Of a stretch of DNA of 64,000 nucleotides, positions 7,680-14,988 are shown piece by piece (positions within the stretch are counted from its first letter, which is position 1; each line of letters opens with the position of its first letter). Origin of the DNA: Lujinxingia vulgaris (lineage in GTDB: Bacteria > Myxococcota_A > Bradymonadia > Bradymonadales > Bradymonadaceae); the NCBI RefSeq assembly GCF_007997005.1, contig NZ_VOSL01000143.1, forward strand, positions 1 to 64,000, read 5' to 3'. A model generated the notes under the pieces. That model had not been told where the DNA came from, ran no database searches, and saw nothing but the letters and a program-made list of their open reading frames with translations. The position numbers and the translations under genes are program-made.

Positions 7680-10097
7680 TTGGAACGACCCCTTCTATTT
7701 GGGAAATACACGCTCCTGGAGCGCGTCAGCGTCGGTGGCATGGCGGAGGTCTTCCGGGCCAAGCCCCTGGGGGCTCCGGATCCCAACCGCTACTTTGCGC
7801 TCAAGCGCATCCTGCCGCACCTGGCCGAGGACGACGACTTCATCCGGATGTTCATCGATGAAGCCCGTCTCACCGTGCAATTGCGTCACCCCAACGTGGT
7901 GCAAAATTTCGAGCTCGGGAAGTTTCAGTCCAGCTTCTACATCCTCATGGAGTTTGTGGCCGGCCAGGATCTGCTCGCTCTGCAGAAGCTGGTGCGCCGC
8001 CAGAACACCATCCTCTCGGTGGATATGGCCTGCCATATCCTCCACGAGATCGCTTGCGGCATGGACTACGTCCACCGCAAGACCGATGAGAATGGCAACC
8101 CGCTCAACATCATCCACCGCGACATCAGCCCCCAGAACGTGCTGGTGAGCTGGGATGGGCAGGTCAAGGTCATCGACTTTGGCATCGCCAAGGCGGCCTC
8201 GCAGTCGACCCGTACCCAGGTGGGCGTGCTCAAGGGGAAGTTCGGCTACATGAGCCCCGATCAGGTGCGGGGCCACGACATCGATCATCGCAGCGACATC
8301 TTCGCGATGGGCACGCTCTTCTGGGAGCTGCTCACCAACCAGCGCCTCTTCCGCGGCGAGAGCCAGATCGAGACGATGCGGCTGATTCGCGATCCGCAGA
8401 TCGACTCTCCGCGCCACTTCAACCCGAAGGTGCCGGAGCAGGTCGAAGCCATCGTGATGCGCGCGCTGGCCGCCGAGCGTGACGATCGCTACCAGTGGGC
8501 CTCGGAGATGGCCGCTGACTTAAAGGCCTACCTCACGCAGCAAAAGCCTCCCTACCACCGCTCTCAGCTGACCACCTGGATGCGCAGCGCCTTTGCGGAG
8601 GAGTACGACGCTGAGAAGGAAAAGCGCGAGCGTTTCCGTCGCATCAACACCGCCGACGACGTGCGCCAGGTCTTCTCGCAAAACTACGGCCCGGGGGGCG
8701 ACGACGGCGATGTCGAGCTCGAAGAGGCCACCCAGATCTGGGACGTGGATGAGGCCCCCGACGAAGGCGTGGATCTCGACGCCTTTGTGGCCAATCACAC
8801 CGTGGTGCAGGCCGGCGGGCTGGAGCTCTCCGACTACGAGGCCTGGGCCGACGCGCCGGACACCATCGATGAGACCCGCGACGAGGTCGAAGCGCGTCTC
8901 GACGAGGTCCTGGCCGCCGAGCCCACCGGGCAGCACACCGCGGCCTCGCCGCGCCCGGCGCTTCGGCCGGGCTTTGACGGGGAGGCCACCGACGTAACCG
9001 GTGTGGCCAACCCGCAGCGCGCGCTGGCGGCGATTCAGAACACCGGCACGCGCGAGACGCCCTCGCTGCCTGCAGCAGCCCCGGCGGCCACACCTTCGGG
9101 GATCGATACTGGCACTCGCCGGCGCATCATCGCCGCGTTTGTGACCGTGCTGGCGGTCGCGCTTTTGGGAACGGCTGCGCTTTACCTGATGATGCGCAAG
9201 TCCGCCGAGCCCGTGGCGCCGCCCTCGGCGACGCTCGACGTTCAGGCCGCGCCGGCGCAGGGGGTCAGCGTGTGGATCGACGGCGTGCAGCGCGCCGAGG
9301 GCTCGCCGGCCACCATCACCGATCTGGCTCCGGGGACCTACGCCGTCGAGCTGCGTCACCCCGACTACGAGCCGCTGGTGCAGTCCGTGCAAGTCGGCGC
9401 CGACGAGCGCGCCGAGCTCCGCGCCGACCTGGCCGCCGATGTCGAAGTTCAGCTGAGCTGGCCTCCGATCGAAGGGCTTCGCGTCTTTGTGAACACGCAA
9501 GAGATCAGCGTGCGTGAGCGCGCCGACGCGCTGCTGGGGCTGCCCCGTGGCCGCCATCTCGTGGAGGCGCTGGCCCCGGGACACAAACCCTTCAGCCGCT
9601 TCATCCATGCGGAGATCGGGGCGGATAACACTGTGGCGATCGCCCTGGAGCCCTCCGAACGCCTGCTCATCGCCGGTGAGAGCGCCTACGAAGTGACGCT
9701 CAATGGTCGCTCCTACGGTCCGCCCCCGGTGGTGCTTACCGATCTGCGTCCGGAGCGCGTCTACACGCTGGAGCTGGGCACCTTTAAGAGCGCGATCGGC
9801 TTCCCCGAGCTCGGCCTGGGCCGTATTGAGAGCGACGCGGTGCACGAGCTTCCGGTGCGCACCCCGGAGGACTACGGCTGGCTTAGCGTGACCACCGGCG
9901 AAGACTGGTGGAGCGTCTTCATCGACGACATCCCCACCGGTCTTGTCACTCCGATTGAGGGCGACGCGCGGATCCCGGTGGCCGCCGGCCAGCGCACGCT
10001 GAGCTTCCGACGCGGCGATCGCCAGGTGGACTTCAACATCGAAGTGCGCGCTGGCGAGGGCACCGGGTTTCGGCGCGACCTACGCTTTGAGCTTTAA
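7680..10097 (+). CDS. Membrane Ser/Thr protein kinase with PEGA tail
   Basis: Hanks-type kinase, 805 aa from the chosen TTG start. Kinase domain residues about 8-290: glycine loop LLERVSVGGMAEVFRA, Lys in YFALKRIL, catalytic loop HRDISPQNVL near 147, DFGIAKA near 166 and GYMSPDQVRG. The HRDISPQN loop (instead of HRDLKPEN) is common in myxobacteria-type kinases. An acidic linker follows, then one membrane helix near residues 482-508 (IIAAFVTVLAVALLGTAALYLMM), then roughly four PEGA-like beta repeats that would lie outside the membrane (VSVWIDGVQRAEGSPATITD and later copies). No ATG precedes the kinase domain in frame; TTG 7680 gives MERPLLFGKYTLLERV, which aligns with the start of the related kinase at 11767. 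The start is the uncertain point. It converges on the FHA activator gene. Confidence 0.88.
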   Translation: MERPLLFGKYTLLERVSVGGMAEVFRAKPLGAPDPNRYFALKRILPHLAEDDDFIRMFIDEARLTVQLRHPNVVQNFELGKFQSSFYILMEFVAGQDLLALQKLVRRQNTILSVDMACHILHEIACGMDYVHRKTDENGNPLNIIHRDISPQNVLVSWDGQVKVIDFGIAKAASQSTRTQVGVLKGKFGYMSPDQVRGHDIDHRSDIFAMGTLFWELLTNQRLFRGESQIETMRLIRDPQIDSPRHFNPKVPEQVEAIVMRALAAERDDRYQWASEMAADLKAYLTQQKPPYHRSQLTTWMRSAFAEEYDAEKEKRERFRRINTADDVRQVFSQNYGPGGDDGDVELEEATQIWDVDEAPDEGVDLDAFVANHTVVQAGGLELSDYEAWADAPDTIDETRDEVEARLDEVLAAEPTGQHTAASPRPALRPGFDGEATDVTGVANPQRALAAIQNTGTRETPSLPAAAPAATPSGIDTGTRRRIIAAFVTVLAVALLGTAALYLMMRKSAEPVAPPSATLDVQAAPAQGVSVWIDGVQRAEGSPATITDLAPGTYAVELRHPDYEPLVQSVQVGADERAELRADLAADVEVQLSWPPIEGLRVFVNTQEISVRERADALLGLPRGRHLVEALAPGHKPFSRFIHAEIGADNTVAIALEPSERLLIAGESAYEVTLNGRSYGPPPVVLTDLRPERVYTLELGTFKSAIGFPELGLGRIESDAVHELPVRTPEDYGWLSVTTGEDWWSVFIDDIPTGLVTPIEGDARIPVAAGQRTLSFRRGDRQVDFNIEVRAGEGTGFRRDLRFEL

Positions 10098-10128
10098 TGT
10101 AAGCGTCATGCGACGAGGGTAGGGCGGA

Positions 10129-11568
10129 TTAGCTGATCTCGTCGGCCACGATCCCGTACTTCGTCATCAGCTTGCGGAAGTACTTGCGGTCGATGTCCGC
10201 CTCGCGCGCGGCCTGGCTGATGTTGCCGCCGTGGCGGGAGAGCAGCTCGGCGATGTAGTCGCGCTCAAAGGACGAGATCCACTGCTCTTTGGCCTCTTTA
10301 AAAGGCTGCTCTTTGAGCTCAGCTTTCGCGGGGATCTCACTCCACTGATCGTCCTCATCCACCGGGCCGGAGTCGACGTTGCGCGGCCGCTGCCCGGCGA
10401 TATAGTCGGGAAGATCGGCCAGCTGCAACATGTCGGTCTCCGCAAACGAGCAGGCCCGCTCAATCGCGTTGGCAAGCTCGCGCACGTTGCCCGGCCATTC
10501 ATAAGCCATCAGCGCGGCCAGCGCTTCGGGCTGCACGCTCTGCAGGCGACGCTCCCCGTCGAAGTCCAGGTTACAGTCGAGGTGTTTGAGGAAGTGCTCC
10601 ACCAGCAGGGGGATGTCTTCGACACGCTCGCGCAGCGCGGGCAAGAAGAGGCGCACCACGCTCAGGCGGTAGAAGAGATCTTCGCGGAAGCGACCCTCTT
10701 TGACCTCATCTTCGAGTGAGCGGTTGGTCGCAGCGACCACCCGCACGTTGATGGGGATGGGCTTGTTGGAGCCCACCCGACGCACCTCGCGCTGTTCGAG
10801 CACCCGCAGCAGCTTCGGCTGAAGATCAATCGAGAGCTCGCCCAACTCATCGAGGAAGATCGTGCCGCCCTGGGCCATCTCGAAGAGCCCTTTTCGGGTC
10901 ATGATGGCGCCGGTGAAGCTGCCCTTTTCGTGGCCGAAGAGCTCACTCTCGATGAGGCTCTCGGGCACCGCGCCGCAGTCAAAGACGATGAAAGGTTTGT
11001 CCTTGCGCTGGCTCATCTGGTGGATCGTCTGAGCGACGACCTCTTTGCCGGTGCCGGTCTCGCCTTCAATGACCACGGTGGCGGCGGTCGGGGCGATCTT
11101 GGAGAGGATGTCGAAGATCTCGCGCATCTTCACCGATCGGCCCACGATGTTGCCCAGGCGTTCGGTGCGGGAGGGCTCGACGGCCACCTGCTCATCAATG
11201 GGGCGGAAGCGGATGTTGGTGTTGCCCACGCACAGGATCACGTTCGGCGAGAGGAAGGCCTCGCGGATGCGCACCCCGTTGATGTGCGTGCCGTTGGTCG
11301 AGCCCTGGTCGATGACCACGTAATGGTCGTCTTCCTGAACGATGCGGCAGTGGTTACGGCTGACCGTCTCGTCGTCGAGCACCACGTCGTTGTCCTCGAG
11401 CGCGCCGATCTTGATGACGTTTTGATCGAAGATGACTTCGCGCTGGTCGTCGGCACCCGGGTTGATGATCAGCTGGGCGCGACGGATGTGCACCGTCTTG
11501 GGATCGCCGTTGATGTAGGCGATCTTGGTGAGCTGAGATTGGGCAGAATAGGGCTCGTTGGGCGCCAT
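10129..11568 (-). CDS. FHA-domain sigma-54-dependent activator
   Basis: Enhancer-binding transcription activator, 479 aa. Residues about 45-110 are an FHA phosphothreonine-binding domain ([37 protein letters not shown]). Residues 140-375 are the AAA+ domain: Walker A GETGTGKE at 169-176, the sigma-54-contact loop GSFTGA at 216-221 (the usual motif is GAFTGA), Walker B GGTIFLDE at 234-241. Residues about 440-479 are a Fis-type helix-turn-helix ([27 protein letters not shown]). FHA activators of this kind are known in myxobacteria to respond to Ser/Thr kinases; two such kinases flank it here, so they are its likely inputs (inference). The ATG at 11568 is separated by 198 bp from the divergent kinase. 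No convincing -24/-12 site was found locally. Confidence 0.93.
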   Translation of the reverse strand: MAPNEPYSAQSQLTKIAYINGDPKTVHIRRAQLIINPGADDQREVIFDQNVIKIGALEDNDVVLDDETVSRNHCRIVQEDDHYVVIDQGSTNGTHINGVRIREAFLSPNVILCVGNTNIRFRPIDEQVAVEPSRTERLGNIVGRSVKMREIFDILSKIAPTAATVVIEGETGTGKEVVAQTIHQMSQRKDKPFIVFDCGAVPESLIESELFGHEKGSFTGAIMTRKGLFEMAQGGTIFLDELGELSIDLQPKLLRVLEQREVRRVGSNKPIPINVRVVAATNRSLEDEVKEGRFREDLFYRLSVVRLFLPALRERVEDIPLLVEHFLKHLDCNLDFDGERRLQSVQPEALAALMAYEWPGNVRELANAIERACSFAETDMLQLADLPDYIAGQRPRNVDSGPVDEDDQWSEIPAKAELKEQPFKEAKEQWISSFERDYIAELLSRHGGNISQAAREADIDRKYFRKLMTKYGIVADEIS

Positions 11569-11766
11569 GAGGCCTCGACACGGGCTGCAAGGAGGCGCGG
11601 CCTTCGAAGAAGGTGCAAAGTGCCGCGACGGGGAAATGGTCGAGAGGGCTGAAGCGGGGGCGAGGGGCCAACCTTTTCAGCGGCAGGGGGAAGGAAACGG
11701 GTGGTCTTGATGACCAAAATACGCCACAATGATGGCCCGTTCCCTGGCCCTGAATCCGAAGTCGCC

Positions 11767-14181
11767 ATGATAGAAACCGGTGAGAAATTTGGCAAGTACA
11801 CCCTGCTGCAGCGTATCGCTGTGGGAGGCATGGCCGAGATCTTCAAAGCCCGCACCGAAGGGGTCGACGGTTTTGCCAAGGTGTTGGCGATCAAACGTCT
11901 GCACCGGCAGTTCTCCGAAGACAGCGAGTTCGCCTCGATGCTCATCGACGAGGCCAAGCTGGTGGTGCAGCTCAACCACGCCAACATCGGCCAGATCTTT
12001 GATCTGGGTGTAGTCGGCGGGCAGTACTACATCGCCATGGAGTTTATCGACGGGCTCGACCTCCATGAGCTCTCCGAGCGGGTGCAGCGCCAACATCGCC
12101 AGCTGCCCACCGAGGTGGCGGTCTATGTGGCGATGGAGGTCGCCGAGGCCTTACATTACGCGCATACCAAGCTCGGGCCAGACCGCAAACCGCTGGAGCT
12201 TGTGCACCGCGATGTCTCGCCGCAGAACGTCATGCTCAGCGTGGACGGGGAGGTGAAGCTCGTTGACTTTGGCATCGCCAAAGCGCGGATGCGCGCCGAG
12301 CAGACGCAGGCCGGCATCATCAAGGGTAAGTTCTACTATATGAGCCCCGAGCAGGCCCTGGGTCATCATATTGACGGTCGCACCGACGTCTATGCCCTGG
12401 GGATGGTGCTCTACGAGGTGCTCAGCGGGGAGCATCCCTTCGACCGGGTGCCCGACGGCGACCTGCTGCGTGCGGTGCGACAGGCCGACTTCCCCCCGAT
12501 CGAGGAGGTGGTTCCGGACCTTTCGCCGGGGCTCGTCGCGGTGATCCGTCGCGCGCTGATGCGTAACCCGGAGCTGCGCTACGGCACGGCGATGGAGCTT
12601 CGCCGCGACCTGGCTGAGGTCGCCCGCCGCGAGCTCAACGTGATGGGGCGGATGGAAATGGCCGAGTTTGTGCGCGGCTACCTCGACGCGCATCTCCCCG
12701 AGGAGACGCGCGCCGCGGGCTTTGAGGCGATGCAGCGCGGGGAGTTCGAGGCCAGTCAGCACAGCGTGATCTTCGACGCCCGCGCCGCCGGTCTCGACGC
12801 CGACTTCGACGATGGTGGGGGCTTCGCCGAAGACGCCCACACCCAGATCTTCATGCGGGACGATGAGCATGACGACCTGGAGGCGGACGCCGCCACCGCG
12901 ATGGTCGACTGGAGTGAACATGACGGGGTGGAGACCACTGAAGATCGCCCGGCGCTTCGCTCCGGGGCGCAGGCGGTGGTGCATCCCGACGATGTGATGA
13001 CCCGCGAGGCGCTTCCGCCTGCACGTCTTCTGGCGGACTCGGCGGCCGTGCCCACCGCGGCCTCCCCGGCGGTTGAGAAGCGTCAGAAGGCGCAGGTGGG
13101 CTTTGGGCCCTCGCTCAGCGAGGCGTCCGGGGCTTCGCCAGCGTCGCAGAAGTCGCCCCGCGAGAGCGTGCGCGGCACTCAGCCTCGCGCCGCCGCGGCG
13201 ACCCCGCTGAAGGCGCGCCTCGATCATATGGTTCGTACGCGGCCGCATCTGGTAGGCGCGGCGCTCGCGCTGGTGGCGATCGGCGTGGTGGGGGTGGCTG
13301 CGGTGACGTTGTCCGGAGGCTCCGAGGAGACGTCCGAGGCGCAGCTCGCGGCAGCGAGCGCGCCGGCGGCGGCGACCCACACCGACCTGATGGTGTCGAC
13401 CGAGCCGGCCAACGCCCGCGTCTACCTCGATGATGCCTTTGTGGGGGCCACGCCCACCACGTTGAGCGATCTTCGTGTCGGGCGCGGCTACGCGTTGCGT
13501 TTTGAGCGCGATGGCTACGATGTCAGCGAGCTCAACCTGGTGGCCGAGGCTCAGATGCCCCCGGTGGTCGTGCAGCTCGAGGCGTTGGGAGGCATCCTGA
13601 AGATCACGACCTCGCCACCGGGCGCCAGCGTCTATGTCGACGGCGATCTTCTGGGCACCTCGCCAGTGACGGCGATGGGACTTGCTCGCGACGAAGATCA
13701 TAAGGTCTACGCGGAGATGGAAGGCGCTGAGGCGCAACAGCAGGAGATCGTCTGGGGTGAGGATGACCCCCGAGTGCGCGATGTTCACCTGACCTTTGAT
13801 GTGCCCGAGGAGCCCGCCGAAGAGGTCGCCCGCGCGCCGGCCTCCCGCAAGGAGCGCCGCGCGCCGCGTCGCGCCTCGCGACCGTCTGCGAAGGCCTCCG
13901 AGGAGCGCGCCTCTTCCGAGGCGCTCAATATCTGGGAGCTCGGTGGGGCCGGCGCGGAGGCCGCCTCCGGCCGGCTCAACGTGCGCGTGGAAGGAGCCGA
14001 CGAGGCGCGCATCTACATCGACGGGGCGCTCGTCTCAAGCAGCCCGCGTCTCAACGGCCACGCGCTGGCCCCGGGCCAGTACGATGTGCGCGTCTACTTC
14101 ACGACGCTCAAGCGCTACTCCGAGACGAAGCGCGTGCGCGTGAGTAGCGATGACGTCGCCTCGTTGACCTTTCGCCCTTGA
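11767..14181 (+). CDS. Membrane Ser/Thr protein kinase with PEGA tail (second copy)
   Basis: Second Hanks-type kinase, 804 aa, almost the same size and layout as the one at 7680. Start ATG 11767 (MIETGEKFGKYTLLQRI); an in-frame ATG and GTG further upstream lack homology. Kinase core: GGMAEIFKA, LAIKRLH, HRDVSPQNVM near residue 146, DFGIAKA near 168, YYMSPEQALG. A long acidic linker (residues about 300-490) precedes a membrane helix near 494-515 (LVGAALALVAIGVVGVAAV). PEGA repeats follow: ARVYLDDAFVGATPTTLSDL, ASVYVDGDLLGTSPVTAMGL and a C-terminal ARIYIDGALVSSS. An Arg/Ser-rich stretch (residues about 690-720) separates the second and third repeats. Kinase inside and PEGA outside suggests sensing at the envelope. 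Its substrate could be the FHA activator next door, which is inference. Confidence 0.92.
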   Translation: MIETGEKFGKYTLLQRIAVGGMAEIFKARTEGVDGFAKVLAIKRLHRQFSEDSEFASMLIDEAKLVVQLNHANIGQIFDLGVVGGQYYIAMEFIDGLDLHELSERVQRQHRQLPTEVAVYVAMEVAEALHYAHTKLGPDRKPLELVHRDVSPQNVMLSVDGEVKLVDFGIAKARMRAEQTQAGIIKGKFYYMSPEQALGHHIDGRTDVYALGMVLYEVLSGEHPFDRVPDGDLLRAVRQADFPPIEEVVPDLSPGLVAVIRRALMRNPELRYGTAMELRRDLAEVARRELNVMGRMEMAEFVRGYLDAHLPEETRAAGFEAMQRGEFEASQHSVIFDARAAGLDADFDDGGGFAEDAHTQIFMRDDEHDDLEADAATAMVDWSEHDGVETTEDRPALRSGAQAVVHPDDVMTREALPPARLLADSAAVPTAASPAVEKRQKAQVGFGPSLSEASGASPASQKSPRESVRGTQPRAAAATPLKARLDHMVRTRPHLVGAALALVAIGVVGVAAVTLSGGSEETSEAQLAAASAPAAATHTDLMVSTEPANARVYLDDAFVGATPTTLSDLRVGRGYALRFERDGYDVSELNLVAEAQMPPVVVQLEALGGILKITTSPPGASVYVDGDLLGTSPVTAMGLARDEDHKVYAEMEGAEAQQQEIVWGEDDPRVRDVHLTFDVPEEPAEEVARAPASRKERRAPRRASRPSAKASEERASSEALNIWELGGAGAEAASGRLNVRVEGADEARIYIDGALVSSSPRLNGHALAPGQYDVRVYFTTLKRYSETKRVRVSSDDVASLTFRP

Positions 14182-14200
14182 GGCGACGCTGCAGAACAAG

Positions 14201-14228
14201 TTGCCCGGGCTGTAGGCTGGTGTAGTCT
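14201..14228 (+). promoter_or_regulatory. Candidate sigma-70 promoter for the PilZ-like gene
   Basis: TTGCCC (14201-14206), 16-bp spacer, TAGTCT (14223-14228), about 85 nt before the PilZ-like start. A 7-bp inverted repeat CCCGCAA/TTGCGGG (14243-14249 and 14263-14269) lies in the leader. A moderate match only. Confidence 0.35.
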
Positions 14229-14310
14229 GGGTGGCGCAAGTGCCCGCAATGACGCCGCCTTTTTGCGGGAGTCGACCCATGAGGCGGCATTCCGGTACCC
14301 GAGGGATGAT

Positions 14311-14895
14311 ATGATGAGCGAAAAAACCGGCGCGGAGCGTCGCAGTTCGGTGCGTGTGCGTAGTCTTTTGCCCTGTCAGGTGAGCGCCGTGGCCGTCGAC
14401 GATGTTGAGGCGCTGGAGGCGCGCATCCTTGATGCCGCGGTGCTGGAGAGCGACGGGGTGATGCACGACGCGTTGGACTGGCGCGATCATGCTGAGGACC
14501 TCTCCCGGGAGATGGTGTTTGCGCTCAACGAGCTGCGTGCGATGCGCCAGCAGATCACCGAGCTGCAGCGGCTCATTGAGTCGCATAATGAGGCCGGTCT
14601 CAACTCCCGCTGGGTGGAGCTCAACGATCAGGGGATGTGGCTGGCCGCAGGTGAGGAAGACCCGACCTGGTCGATCGGTGATCTGGCGGAGATTCGGGTG
14701 CAGATCCCCAGCCTGCACAGCCCGGAGATCCTGGCGTTGGGCGAGGTGGTGCGGGTCGATGAGGATGGCGAGCGCAGCGGCGCGGCGTTTGTGTTTCGCG
14801 CCATCTCACAGCCGCATAAACATGCCATCGCGCGCTACGCGCTGCGCCGCGAGCGTCAGCTCGCGCGCAGCAAGCGTTTCCGCTTTGAGGGCTGA
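14311..14895 (+). CDS. PilZ-like domain protein
   Basis: Small soluble protein, 194 aa. The N-terminus carries ERRSSVRVRSLLPC, which fits the RxxxR c-di-GMP-binding half-motif of PilZ domains. A helical insert (residues about 30-105, including DLSREMVFALNELRAMRQQI) precedes WVELNDQGMWL, at the place of the second half-motif (D/N)xSxxG, here degenerate because the Ser is Asn. The rest, WSIGDLAEIRVQIPSLH, ILALGEVVRVDE and GAAFVFRAIS, reads like a PilZ barrel. Two adjacent ATGs (14311, 14314) follow GAGGGA; either is possible. It lies just downstream of the signalling island, so a role as c-di-GMP effector is plausible, but binding is doubtful with the altered motif. Confidence 0.65.
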   Translation: MMSEKTGAERRSSVRVRSLLPCQVSAVAVDDVEALEARILDAAVLESDGVMHDALDWRDHAEDLSREMVFALNELRAMRQQITELQRLIESHNEAGLNSRWVELNDQGMWLAAGEEDPTWSIGDLAEIRVQIPSLHSPEILALGEVVRVDEDGERSGAAFVFRAISQPHKHAIARYALRRERQLARSKRFRFEG

Positions 14896-14918
14896 TCGCC
14901 CACCCGCCGGCGGGCCTT

Positions 14919-14948
14919 TTGGATCGCGCCGGCAAACTTCATTACACT
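14919..14948 (+). promoter_or_regulatory. Candidate promoter for the Cys-rich lipoprotein gene
   Basis: TTGGAT (14919-14924), 18-bp spacer, TACACT (14943-14948), 40 nt before the ATG at 14989. A GC-rich stem followed by TTTT (around 14901-14920) just upstream may end the preceding gene. Moderate match. Confidence 0.35.
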
Positions 14949-14988
14949 CGGGCGCATTCGCCCAACTCGAACTGATGATCCCAGGCTC

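Noticed and set aside
11569-11766. Possible sigma-54 or sigma-70 promoter for the second PEGA kinase
   Set aside because: TTGATG at 11707 has no -10 at proper spacing; no -24/-12 pair on either strand.
12151-13788. 545-codon minus-strand frame opposite the second PEGA kinase
   Set aside because: His/Arg-rich shadow of the kinase gene with no ribosome binding site or domain.
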